This document shows, piece by piece, positions 23,567-34,798 of a stretch of 64,000 bases of DNA. The translations under genes and the position numbers were made by a program. This DNA comes from Lateolabrax maculatus (Eukaryota; Chordata; Actinopteri; Acropomatiformes; Lateolabracidae), in the NCBI GenBank assembly GCA_031216445.1, contig CM062205.1:13740001-13804000 (forward strand). The letters run 5' to 3'. Positions within the stretch are counted from its first letter, which is position 1. Each line of letters starts with the position of its first letter. Under the pieces are notes generated by a model, which was not told the origin of the DNA, ran no database searches, and saw only the letters and a program-made list of their open reading frames with translations.

Positions 23567-23570
<4 letters not shown>

Positions 23571-23847
23571 TCTTACACCTATGTTGTAGCAGGTCTCAGG
23601 GCCCCTGACCCATGGGGGCTTTGGGGAACTGTGGCTGGGGAAGGAAGGATGCTGCTGAGGGCCTCATACTGGAGGTTGGTGGAAGACGAGGTTAAGGGCT
23701 GCTAGGGAGAAATGTGTCATCACACCCTTAGATGGAGGGGCCCCTCCATCCTCTATCCTCGGCCTCAGGCAGCAGCTTGCATCACAGCGATTAGCTCCCA
23801 AACACAGACAATAACACTAGCAGCCACATTGTCATAATCGCCATTAT

Positions 23848-23869
23848 CCCCCCCCCCCCCCCCCCCCCC
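23848..23869. repeat. Poly-C run (C22)
   Basis: Twenty-two consecutive C residues followed by GGCCCCACC. It is the longest homopolymer C tract in the window. Shorter C runs follow at 24119-24129 (C11) and 24278-24289 (C12). Confidence 0.95.
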
Positions 23870-24464
23870 GGCCCCACCACCATCACCACAAAACATGGCA
23901 GGGACTCATTTCTGGAAGCTTCCGCCCTCTTTTATGCAACTACAGATGAGCTGTCTGCCTATAAACATTTATAGAAATGAAATAGCGCGGCGTATAAATT
24001 GTCCTCTTTTACATTTACATACCAACAATAAGGTGTTCTTTGCTTCAGCCGTGGTTCATCCTCCTTTGTTCCATCCCTCCTCCTCTTCCCACCGCTCTTC
24101 CCCTTCTCTCCATCTTCACCCCCCCCCCCTCCCCACAATGATTTACGCTGCTACAATTATTGGGTAATCTCCACTGTCATTACTCTTAACATCTGCTCTG
24201 TCACAATGCTAAGGGCTTTTGGCTTTGCTCGACGACAGTTATTCTATGTGCTTACAGTCTTGTGGTGCAGACAGACACCCCCCCCCCCCTCCACTGCCTT
24301 CTCTCTGTATGTGCTATCTGCTTTACAGAGATGAAATGGCTTTTATATGAATGTGAGCAGTATGGTGGGACAATGTACTTGTGTCTTGAGAAAAAAAGAA
24401 GAATCTGATTGGAGGGGTAGGCTGAGTTGTAAACTTAGCTGACAGGCACTGCTGAGGTATCTAG

Positions 24465-24477
24465 AGGTCAAAGGTCA
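24465..24477 (+). promoter_or_regulatory. Perfect DR1 nuclear-receptor half-site pair
   Basis: AGGTCA-A-AGGTCA: two perfect hexamers spaced by one base. This is the textbook DR1 recognised by PPAR/RXR, HNF4 and COUP-TF receptors. Motif identity is exact; function is inferred and depends on conservation and chromatin state. Confidence 0.5.
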
Positions 24478-26090
24478 GTTGATAATCTTGAGTCAAAAGT
24501 CAAGTATCAGCTGAGGGGAAACTCTTCAATACCAAATCCTACAGAGAAGGCATGCTTTTTCCATTTAAAACAGACAAAACTACCACCCACCATCTTGATT
24601 TCCTCTTATGCGTACACCCATTCTCTCATGTGTTCCTGTCTGTCTGTCTCTCTGAATGAATAACAAGCAACCACCCAGCAGACAGGCAGTTAAGCAGGCT
24701 AACCTTTAGCGAGCAGGGAGAGGAACATTCAGAGATTTCCATCAGATTACCCTCTCCAGTTTCCATTGTGTGTGTTGGCCCCAGCCGTGGTATTTCTCCC
24801 CCCCTCACACAGCAAATTGGAACCATTTGGTATTCAGATAACGGCAAACAGCTCAGATCTGCTGGAACAATAAGCGGTTTCCAACCAATCGCCCACCTGG
24901 ACTGAGCTGTGCTAAGACGGTCTTGATAGTCGTCAGTTCTTTCACCACCACTCAATTGCCAGTTTGGGTTTCTTTTTTTTTCCAGCAGCTAGCGTTTCGA
25001 AAGCCTCCCTTCTGATCCTAGTTTAACTCGCTCTCCCCTCACTGCTGATTGACCTTCAGTTTCTTCACAAATCAGATTTCACTCCGGAGTCCCATAGAAG
25101 ATGAATTTGGTCTAGTGGATGTCGCCACCTGGCAAGTGTTATGACTTCCTGTCTGTAATAGTTCTCTATGCACTGAAGCAGTCATCTGTGAGTGTACATT
25201 TACTTTCCATGCTTCACCCCAGTGAGAGGAATGTAATGACATGAGTCCAATACTGTGTGATTGAGATGGATGACCTGTTTTATTATCTGTGTTTTGTATG
25301 TATGTGTATGTGTGCATATACTCCCAGAGTGCTAAGGGAACACATTGTGACCCTAGTTGTATTTGGCCACCAGAGGCCAAGCTGGCAAAGGCTGAAATGA
25401 TGATTAAAGACAGGGGGGCTGGATAGGAAAATGTGGATTAATGAAGCTCAGATAGAATTAATAGCCATGACATCCCACAACAACGAAGCCACTAAATGAG
25501 AATATGTCGTGGGTCCACCAAAGTCTCAATGCTTGTTTCGCTTTCAAGGTGATGGTAGGAGTAAAGAAGGAAAAGTTCTCTCAGCTGACTTACCTAACTT
25601 GTTCACCCTTGACAAGAGAAAAAATAAAAGCAGAGGCAGAGAATTTAGTTATGGTGGTCACAGCCTGTCTAGGAATTACATTCATAATGGACCGTTCTGC
25701 AGTGCCGATGCAGGAAGTAGTGTTCCCTTAATTAATCAGAAACTAAGTTTGGGCTGGTGGATGGATGTGTAGAGCATCAAACTTATGTTTTGTCACAGTC
25801 AAACAGGTTAGGTTGGCTTTTTCTTTTATCTGTACGATCTTTCCCTAATCTGAACGGTAATAGTGCCATCTACCACAATGTAATGTATTTCCTGTTAAAA
25901 CAGCATGATTAGGTGGGACATTAGATAGTGAGGGATCAATCGTAAGTGTTCTGGAGAAAAAGGCGTAAATGTTGAAAACTTTATGATCAGCTTGTTGGTT
26001 GGACTTTTTAGTTACACCCACTAGTGCAGCAGAGGTCACCACTGAAGATTTCATGGGCTCTTGAACCAACTTAGTTGCTTAACATTAATT

Positions 26091-26114
26091 GTCCCTAAAC
26101 CATAGTTTAGGGAC
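26091..26114. repeat. Perfect inverted repeat, 10-bp arms, 4-nt loop
   Basis: GTCCCTAAAC at 26091-26100 and its exact inverse complement GTTTAGGGAC at 26105-26114, separated by CATA. A further GGGGAC follows at about 26121. No intrinsic terminator function is expected in this genome; it may be the remnant of a palindromic element. Confidence 0.85.
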
Positions 26115-27735
26115 ATAGTTGGGGACTCACAAGAGACAGATCAAAAAAGGAACGGTCAAAATTAAGGCAGCAGAGGCTGTGACGTCCTAACTTTTAGTCC
26201 CTTGTTGTGTCAAAATCTATACAAGGTCCTATGATGGTCTATAATACAACAGCAAATTAATAAACCACTCTGGCAGAATGGACTTTTGAGAGGACAGAAT
26301 AAGTACAAATTGCAAAAAATCCTATTTGGTGTGGACACATCGATTCAATATATGGATTAGATTCAATATATAGGAAAAATTGCAAAAAAATAATATGGTT
26401 ACTGCTTGGCTGCAACATGTTTGTCTCTCAGAGCCTCAGATTTCTTTAGCAGCAGCTGCAAGGAGTACAGATTCAACCCCCTGAAGTTTTAGTTTGGCTG
26501 TTTTAGGAAAACAGTTGCTGGACCGACTTGTATTCTCTTTGATTTCACCACCTGGTTTGTTGTTCGGTTGGTGGTCTTTTACTTCTACCTCCTGCAGGCT
26601 ACAAACATCCCAGCTTGTGTGTGTGCTCCTATACACCTGGACAACTTATTAGCATGTTAAGTCATGAACCGGAGAATGGTTTAGCTCCAGGTAGTGATCA
26701 GTCATTCACTCCTGATTAGTTCTGCAGGTAAATGTTTTCCTGAGAATGGTTAAACATTACTTGAGCCTGGAGGTTAGGATTATTAAGCCTTTCTGCAAGT
26801 ATTTATAGCAGTTTGCAACTATTTGTAACTGTGATGACACATGATAACGACTAATTTGTTTCTTTAAGAACAGGAAAAAGTGCAAACAAGGAAAGCATGA
26901 TTTAAGGTGTTTAAGGTAAACATAAAGCTGGGTAATTTGGACATTTAGTTGTTAAATGGGTAAAAAGTCTAGGGAACTACTTGGCCAAATTTTTAATTAC
27001 AGTATCAGGTTATGTGATTGTACACCACATATTTTTGGTGGAAAAGAATGATTTAGAGAAAACAGAAAAGAGGAAAGGGGGTAGCAGTTCATGGAGTTCA
27101 CTCCAGAGCATCTTGCTTTCTATGAAAACATAGCAATGTGTTTTTTTCTTATGTAAAATCAGAGGGGGGACCACGTGGAGTGAGAGAGGGGGTCAGAGAA
27201 GGATGGAAATTACAGTTGAAACACATAATAATCCACTAACCTCCTGTGCTTTATTCTGATAGAGAAGATCCTGTCAAACATGGACCGATCAGCTGCTCAA
27301 CCAACAATTCTGCTGGACACCAACTGACAGTCTGTCCTGCAGTGAAGGTACTTATGAAAGGTTCACTTCAAAATGCTATAAATACACTTTGGGCGAAAAT
27401 AAAGTTCATAATATCTCTAAAATGAACTCTTGATGATTCTGTGTCTATAGGCACCAACACAAGTCATCATCGTTTCTCTGCCAACATATACTGTATGTGA
27501 AGACAGGTAGGTGTCATTTTGTTTCCCCTCCTCTTTTAAGCCCTATAAGGACATTTTCTCACCGTCTGTGTTTGAGGTTAGTACTGACCCTGGGCGGGGG
27601 GAGAAAACTCTGGGAATGATTGTAACAAGAGAGAACATACTAGACTGAAAGGGAAACTGAGATAGTGAGCATTGACAGGTTTGAGCTCCCAGGTGGGGTG
27701 TCACCCTCAGGGGAGGCAACAGTTGCTGACAAAGC

Positions 27736-27763
27736 TGTGTGCGTGCGTGTGTGTGTGTGTGCG
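27736..27763. repeat. (TG)n short microsatellite with CG variants
   Basis: TGTGTGCGTGCGTG followed by TG units and GCGTCACATG. Confidence 0.93.
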
Positions 27764-28278
27764 TCACATGAGAAGGTCTTGGCAGGTTCTCTCTTCATGA
27801 ATGAAGATTATTTGGTTATTGCTCATTAGAGCCCAGTGTAGGTCTGGTATGATGACAATTTGACATGTGGAAGCATCCCAGGGATTCAAGCTGTGGTCAA
27901 TGTTGCAGAAATATTGTGTAATACAAATCAGACGAAAAAGCACACGTATAGAAAATAAATATTAAAAAAGCTCTAGTTATTCAATATTAACTTAAAAATA
28001 ACATTTTCCTAAAAATAATAGAGTAAGCTCTCACTCGATAATGAAAAATTTGCCATTTTGACCAACCAGTTTTTTTTAACGTAGCTTTAGTCACGCAGCA
28101 AGTGTTGTTGACTTTGTCGCTACCTTCCCATTGTGAAAGGGTGACCTTCCTCTTTCTCCCACTCTCTGTTCTGCTCAGCTCCGTACATCTGTGTCTGTTT
28201 ACCAGCCTGCCTGTGTCTCCCTCAATCTGAACTGATGAGTGCAACTCACAGCTGCTCCTCTCTTGTTTCCCGCTGCTA
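27764..28278. other. Noncoding interval, unique
   Basis: Nothing recognised. AT-rich DNA to about 28080, then a mixed stretch leading into the 28.3-kb TG array. Confidence 0.6.
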
Positions 28279-28349
28279 GGGTTGTGTGTGTGCGTGGGTG
28301 TGTGTGTGTGTGGGTGTGGGTGTGTGTGTGTGTGTGTGGGTGTGTGTGT

Positions 28350-28410
<61 letters not shown>

Positions 28411-28453
28411 CGTGTGAGAGAGAGAGTGCGCGTGCGTGTGAGAGAGAGAGTGC
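28279..28453. repeat. Compound TG/GGG/GA array with 24-bp duplication
   Basis: TG units broken by GGG triplets on the left. A pure TG core (about 28352-28405) is followed by a perfect 24-bp unit (GCGTGCGTGTG, five AG, TGC) repeated twice at 28406-28429 and 28430-28453. The alternating purine-pyrimidine core is Z-DNA-prone. Confidence 0.97.
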
Positions 28454-29299
28454 GCATGTTGGTGTGTGGTGTCATTGTGCTCGGCGGTGACAGCGCCACG
28501 CTCCCAAAATCAAAGATGACTGGCTCGCTACCACAGCACACCTCTAATCACAGAAACAAGAAAAGTTAGATAAAAGGAGTAAACACGGGTTGTATTCTAA
28601 TTTGATCCCTCTGTTTTTTTCACATGTACCTGTGTGGATACATGCACAACGTACTATGGACAAGCATACATGTAGGTACTGTATGTGCATGTACACACAC
28701 AACAAATATCCACATCCACCTGTGTCACCCGAGCCTTTTGACCTGCATTCCTCTCTTGCCACTCCTTCATTATTTATGTTTTTTGCATTTCCTGCTCTGT
28801 GTTTAACAGAATGACAAAAATCTTGTGGTTTTGAAAAAGTGTGACTTTTAGGGGTAAATGGGGTGTTAAATTTTGAGGTGTTTCAATGCTCACTACTGGT
28901 GAATAATGGGGACAGGATGTGTATGGTTTCTGGGAAGGCGGGGAGAGGTGAAGAAGAAGAAGGTTAAGAACTGAATACGTCTTCAGGCAAGTATAGGATA
29001 CCCTTGAGAACATGACATCATCAGGACAGGTGTTGTTTGCTGTTGTTCTGAAGTTAGGGCGAGGGGGCCTTCAGGTTGTTTGACTGTCAGCCTGAACTTG
29101 TTGGACCTGTTTTGGACCCTCAGGACCACTTCTCACCTCAGGTGGTGACTGAAAGTGGGAAAGTGGTGGGTTTCAGTTTGAAACATGATGAAGACATCCG
29201 TTTGAAACATGATGAAGACATTTAGACTTAGTCATCATACAGTAGCCACACACACATTTTTCTTTTTAACTTTGATTTGAGAAATCTTTAAATTTAATT
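28454..29299. other. Noncoding interval, unique
   Basis: No gene supported. Contains the 22-bp direct duplication at 29176-29221, listed separately. Confidence 0.6.
29176..29221. repeat. Perfect 22-bp direct repeat with 2-bp spacer
   Basis: A 22-bp unit beginning GTTTGAAACATG and ending AAGACAT occurs at 29176-29197 and 29200-29221 with CC between. The lack of divergence suggests a recent slippage event. Confidence 0.95.
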
Positions 29300-29372
29300 A
29301 TGTGTGTGTGTGTGTGTATATATAGATAAATCTATCTATATATATATAGATAGATAGATAGATAGATAGATA
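29300..29372. repeat. TG/TA/GATA compound array with perfect palindrome
   Basis: TG run 29300-29317, TATA stretch, then (GATA)n at about 29348-29370. A perfect 26-bp palindrome spans 29330-29355, made of TCTATCTA on the left and TAGATAGA on the right around a TA core. It can extrude as a cruciform. Confidence 0.95.
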
Positions 29373-29535
29373 TAAAAGTATTACTACAGGTGGAAATTAG
29401 GTGTTTAGCTACATTAAAACATTTAATGTTCATTAACTATCCTTTATAAATTAACAAATTATACAGAAAAGATTTTGACGATATTATAATATTTTATAGA
29501 TCTTATAAATGTTTTTCAGTTTTCAGAACTAATTG

Positions 29536-29855
29536 ATGACTTAACTGATTAATAGATTAGACGATTAATAGACAATGAATCAATTATTTTGAAAATTGAT
29601 TAATCCTTTAAGTTATTTTTAAGAAAAATGTCAAACAATACCTTGTCAATTATGATGATTTGGTGCTTATCCTTGTGGTACGTGAAAGTAAACTGAATAT
29701 CTATGAGTTTAAGATGATGTCACCTTGGGCTTTAGGAAATTGTGATGGACATTTGTCACAATTTTCTGACATTTTACTGTATAGACTGATTAATCAAGAA
29801 AAAAATAATCAGCAGAATAATTGGTATTGAAAATAATTGTTAGTTGCATCCCTAG
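29536..29855 (-). mobile_element. Old dispersed repeat, copy 1 (minus orientation)
   Basis: Read on the minus strand it starts TAGGGATGCAACTAACAATT. It continues through CTTGATTAATCAG, AATGTCAGAAAATTGTGA and TTTCCTAAAGCCCAA, and ends in repeated ATTAATC words. This is the AATCGATTAATCG-type repeat that is very common in percomorph genomes. A second diverged copy lies at 45375-45645. Neither has coding capacity. The class is uncertain to me. Confidence 0.7.
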
Positions 29856-29953
29856 TCATAATTTTTAATCATCAAGGAACAGCAGTCCTAGGGACATGAT
29901 ATCATGAGTCTCAGAAAAAACTTTGCATCAGTGCAACTTGCCTATTAAATGGT

Positions 29954-29969
29954 AAAAAAAAAAAAAAAA
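29954..29969. repeat. Poly-A run (A16)
   Basis: Sixteen A residues following GGT. No retroposed gene body recognised beside it. Confidence 0.95.
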
Positions 29970-31035
29970 GCTCTGTTTTGTACAAAAAGATTGTACACAG
30001 GGTTGTTTTTTTGTCTTGCATTGCAGAGTCAAAGCTTGTGCATAAACTCCTCAGTTGATAATGTATGTACATATACACTTGCGTTCCTATATACATTCAA
30101 ACAGCCTTCAGGGGACTGTTGGCTTATGTGGAAGTTTTCTAAGCCTCCTATAAATATTTCTGTGAAAACACTTTCTCCTTCAGGTAGAACTTGTCTGTGT
30201 CGTGTTGCCTGTTGGTGCTGGTGAAATGTTTCTTTGGTATTTCATTTGCAATTAGGAAATGTAAATCAGACAGGTGCTGCTGGCATCTATCAGAGTCTGT
30301 ATTTGTTTTACCTAAGGCATCTCAGATCCTCCCTTTGTAATCACACGCACATGCACGTTTACACATTTGAACACAAGCGTGCACACAGACACAACAAGGT
30401 CACCTCCACGTATGACTTGGGGTCTTTCTACATGAGTCTGTATGAAAAGAGAAGCAAACTTTTTACTCAGAAGAAGGAACACGGAGTCTGCCTTGTTTCT
30501 GACTGACATATGTTCACTGTGTGTGAGAGAAGAACTGGGATCAACACTCTCTGCACATAAGGAGAGGTACAGCTGCTAGATAGCATTGCTTAGTTTGTGT
30601 GTGTGAAGTGAGGGAAAAATGTGTGTGTGTAGGGGGTGCACACGGGAATGCACACTTTCATGAGTGTGGTTGCCTGGTGGTGTGTGTGTGTGTGTGTGTT
30701 TGCGTGCAAGAAGAGGCAAGTGACTTCACACAGGCGTAGTAGTAATGAAGCGTGCCAGTGTGGAGAGAGTGGAAGTTAAGTGTCAAACTGGTGAAGAGGA
30801 AGGAGGAATCTGCAACATTTCGTTTCCAGTATGTCACATTTCCACCGCATTTTAATCACCTTTATTAATGCCAAATACTGAGCAAGAGAGATGAATCCTT
30901 GTTTACAAAGACTGACCAATATGACAAATGTGCAATTTTAATATTTGGACTGCGGACAAGCAACTTTTAAAAAGACAGTTTTTAATATTCAGATGCCCTC
31001 CCACACGCGAAGGCACACGCCGAGCACATTTATAA
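29970..31035. other. Noncoding interval with short TG tract
   Basis: Unique sequence with a TG tract at about 30679-30699. No gene supported. Confidence 0.6.
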
Positions 31036-31061
31036 ACACACACACACACACACACACACAC
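31036..31061. repeat. (CA)n microsatellite
   Basis: Thirteen CA units. Confidence 0.96.
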
Positions 31062-33220
31062 TGTTTTATACCACTGGCAACTGCCTTATTCCCACCAGCT
31101 GTCTGAATGCATAAAACCCAGGCTTGTTGTTAAGTCTGGGGCTTAAAAGCACTGCCAAAAAGAAAGCTGGGCAGGAATAACGGCATTAATTCTGTGATTT
31201 GAGCCACCACTCAGACTCAGCATTTAAAAGTGCTTAAAACTAGCAGCTGGTGTCAACAAGGTAATAAAAGCAGGCACAAGGGATCACTCTGCCTGACTCG
31301 TGTTGGGCAGCAGGACATCCGTGTTAGTTTAAACGGTAGTGATGCGGGCAGAGAGGAGACACTGGCACGGGCCAGAGCCTGCCATAATGCCAGGGAAAGA
31401 GAGGGCAGTTAGGGTAATGTGAGCTAGTAATTTGTAGTTTATCAGCTTGTGTCATAGAAATATAACATACAATAGATCGAGGCTGGCAGGACACACCCTC
31501 CTTGTTGTGTCTCCGGTGCTGTGTTTTCAGCTCGAACTGGTTCTGAAATGGCTTGAGAGAGCTCGGCCAGTGACATCACTCTCACTGCAACGTCTCCCTC
31601 CCTCCCTTTCAGGTGAAAGGTATCATTTGCCACAGCTCCTGCCAAGTCGGGAGTTGGAAAACTTTAATTTCCCTGGCTCTGGAGATGGTGCCAGAGGTTT
31701 GAAGTCCATTACCCGAGCCTTGAAACAAGAGTCGACGTGGACCTGGATTGAGCTAAGCACTCTGCGGCAACATTAGCTAACCCCAGAACCTCTGTATCAT
31801 CTTTCTTAATGTCTCTCCGCCTCTTCATGGCGTCCTCCCTCCCTCTTCGCTCTCACTTTCTCTCCTTTGTTTTCCTTCCTTTCTGAGGGCATCCGCATCA
31901 GGAAGGTTGAGACTCCTGTTAAAAAGTCAAGTCTCGCCTGGACCTGGGCCACAAAGTGCATTATGATCCAACTCCTCTCTGCTGCCCATTAACTTGTCCT
32001 TCATGATGTGGCAGCGGCTTGTAAATGCCTCGGCACTTCAGCACTCAAGCTCCTCTGCTCTTAAATCTACGCGCCACAGTCTGTAAAACATCTCGACTGT
32101 CCTCACCACTTTGCACTGTTGCAGATCCCTTTGAAAGTGAAACTTGGCCTATGAGTCACCATAGGTATTTGCATGTTTTTCTTAACCACACAGAAACTGA
32201 TAAAAATTTGACCAACATTAACAATACAACTACCAGTAAGAAATTGTTTATATCAGTGGCTTCCAACCTGTAGTTCTGATAAACTTTTGTGATCACCTGA
32301 TGATCAAAAACGATGATCTAAATTTTAGTTTTTTAAATTTTGGATAGTTTAACATTAGACATTGCTTCACAATCCAAAAAAGTGGAGGACCACCGGTATT
32401 TGTGGTTGTGGTATAATTCAGTGTATTCCACACATATGAAATTTTATTTAATAGTGGGGATATTTTATAAAATCTTCACTGAGCTGTCAGTCAAAGTGGA
32501 GGACAAGTGCAAGGTGTCCTGAAGGTTAATGGCTTAGGAAACGCTGAGCGATTTAAACACCATATGGATAGGCTCATCATCTACAAGCTGTTCAAGGTTG
32601 AACCCATCCAGAACACTGTAGGATTGAGATAATAGCCTTCTTCGCCCAACTGTTGTTAAGCTACCAATCTCCTGTCAGCTGCAGAAGAACTGATAGGCAC
32701 CTGACACCCCAAGCAACTTTCTCTGTCTGTTGCTCTCTCTCTTTGCTCAGTCTTTGCTTTCAGGTACACAATACAGGGGTGTTGATGACACATCTTTCCC
32801 ACTTTCTTTCTTGCTTCTGCCCCACCGTTTTCTTCCCATCCTTCTCCTTTTCTCATCATTCTTATTTCTCTTCTCTCCCTTTTACTCCTCAGCCATACAC
32901 ATCCGTTGGAGAGTGGCTCGCCCTCAGAGCCATCTGTTTCCAGGCAGCCTGTGAGCATTGCTGAAATATGTAGGGCCTAATTAATTCAACCAAATTGTTT
33001 TAGAATAGATTAATACAATAATGGCAGCGCATGAAAGGTTATTTCAAGTACACCACTCAGCTAATCTCATCAAAGGGTAGATTTCACTGCTCTGCACTCA
33101 GTGAACACCCACTGCCATATAGACCCTCATATACAGGAAGCCAATCTGTATGTACTGGAAAGCTTCTCAGCGTGGGTGCTAATTTCACAATCAAAATGGA
33201 AAGGCAATTATTAGAGAAAG
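31062..33220. other. Noncoding interval, unique; acceptor-like site at 31612
   Basis: A strong acceptor-like tract (CTCCCTCCCTCCCTTTCAG) ends at 31612. It is followed by a 54-codon open frame to TAG at 31776 whose product I do not recognise. The remainder is unique sequence with an octamer ATTTGCAT at 32167-32174 and a possible hAT-like fragment at about 32254-32547. Confidence 0.55.
32254..32547. mobile_element. Possible hAT-like non-autonomous element (weak)
   Basis: The left edge reads CAGTGGCTTCCAACCTGTAG, close to the CAGTGGTTCCCAACC-type ends of hAT elements. The right edge near 32535 reads AGGAAACGCTGA, a degraded inverse match. The inside is AT-rich without coding capacity. No target-site duplication identified. 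Confidence 0.3.

Positions 33221-33260
<40 letters not shown>
33221..33260. repeat. (GATT)10 tetranucleotide microsatellite
   Basis: Ten perfect GATT units, 40 bp. Confidence 0.98.
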
Positions 33261-34724
33261 CTATGGATGATGAAAAGGAAACTGTATACAATGTGATACA
33301 AATACAGACTTCACAGAATTCCTGTTTAACATAAATCAAGTCTACTACAAACCTATTACTGTACTAAAATTGCATGGGAATACACATCTAACTCCTTATT
33401 TGTGAAGTGGAGTCATGGCTTTACAGTAGAGTTGAGATGGTACAGCACCCAAATGTTAAAGAAAGCCCTACAAAAGTGTTACGTTTTGCAGTAATATCAA
33501 CACAGTCATTACCACAGTCACTTTATCTTAGCAACAGAAATGACTCTTAATACGCAATATGAACCTGTCTCTAATAAATGGCATATGGCTTTGGCTGTAA
33601 ACTCTCCAATATTAGAAGTTGTTATTACTTAATCATGATGGCTTTGGTATTGCCTGGTCTAAACAGGCTATCACTAGAATCATTTTTAGTGCTTTTCCTC
33701 CTTTTGGTACTTATTTTCTTGTATTGAGGTATTTAAGGTCAGATAAAGCCTTTGAGGTCAGAGCTTGTAACCTTTCTTTGATGGCTCCACTGATCTTGCC
33801 AAGCATCCAGCTCATACATTATAGAAGATGGATCTGTGATTGTTTTTCTTTTGATGCTTGTTTAGCAGAACAGCTGGCGATGCTTTAAATCCCGTGACCT
33901 CTAGAAACAAAACAATAGTCACTCACTTGAAAGCACTTTATAAATGATATGACAGTAAACTCATTAGAAAGGGTGTCATTTTGAAGTACTTGGTTTCCAT
34001 ATTGGGGAAAAAAAATGTCCTTGATGTATTATTATTTTTTGTTGTTTGTGATTAATTGATCCCTGAAGGAGAAATTTGACCTTCTGGGTGAAAAATAAGT
34101 CTCCTCATTCGTTAAACTACACACCCTGCTGGTCTTGTACTTTCTGAAAAACACTATTTTTGGGAGAGAAAAGTTTTGTAGGCAAAATGAATAATATTTT
34201 AAGGTAAGATTGGTCAGCAGTGCTGCAGTGGACTCATGGCCTGTCCGTGGTGTGTCGTGCATGCTGGCTCCCCGTGGGCGCATTAATCACTTAAAAAATG
34301 AATGAATTTAATCATCAAGCCAACAACAATTTTTTAAGAGCAAGTGTCGCATTTTTTAAACAGTGGGTGTCTCGTTGTCAAATGAAGCTCTTCGCACACT
34401 ACTCCTATGAGACAGAGAGGCTGCGCCATCAGTCACCTGGACTAACCTCTGTAGGGAATGATATAGACAAGCAGAAGTCACAGGGCTGTGTTCATCAAGA
34501 TTAATACCAGCTCATTGTCCTCCCTGGAGAGGCAAACTAACAGATTCCCTACTTGACTTCTAGAGCCGGCTCCTATAGACGCCTCTGGTTCATTAACACG
34601 AGTATTATGGCTGAACCACTTGCAATTAGGAATGTGTTTAAGACAGAGCCATGCACATACACTTACACCGGTGTGTGCACATGTCTGGGTACACACTTAA
34701 GCCTTACACCTACATCTACACTTA
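33261..34724. other. Noncoding interval, unique AT-rich sequence
   Basis: No gene, element or strong motif cluster recognised. Confidence 0.6.
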
Positions 34725-34746
34725 CACACACACACACACACACACA

Positions 34747-34785
<39 letters not shown>

Positions 34786-34798
34786 ACACACACACACA
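34725..34798. repeat. (CA)n microsatellite, 74 bp
   Basis: CA array with two CCC interruptions. Confidence 0.97.

Larger units (their letters stand above)
23870..27735. other. Noncoding interval, unique
   Basis: The block 23895-24030 is unique and looks conserved-noncoding in character. The DR1 site (24465-24477) and a 10-bp-arm palindrome (26091-26114) are listed separately. An 18-bp-period duplication, GATTCAATATAT, occurs at 26342 and 26360. No gene supported. Confidence 0.6.

Noticed and set aside
26342..26371. GATTCAATATAT repeated with an 18-bp period
   Set aside because: Two copies only, in AT-rich DNA. Likely minor slippage.
27987..28541. A 185-codon minus-strand frame with a long His-Thr stretch
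   Set aside because: Produced by reading through the 28.3-kb TG array. The flanking unique parts show no domain, start context or splice structure.
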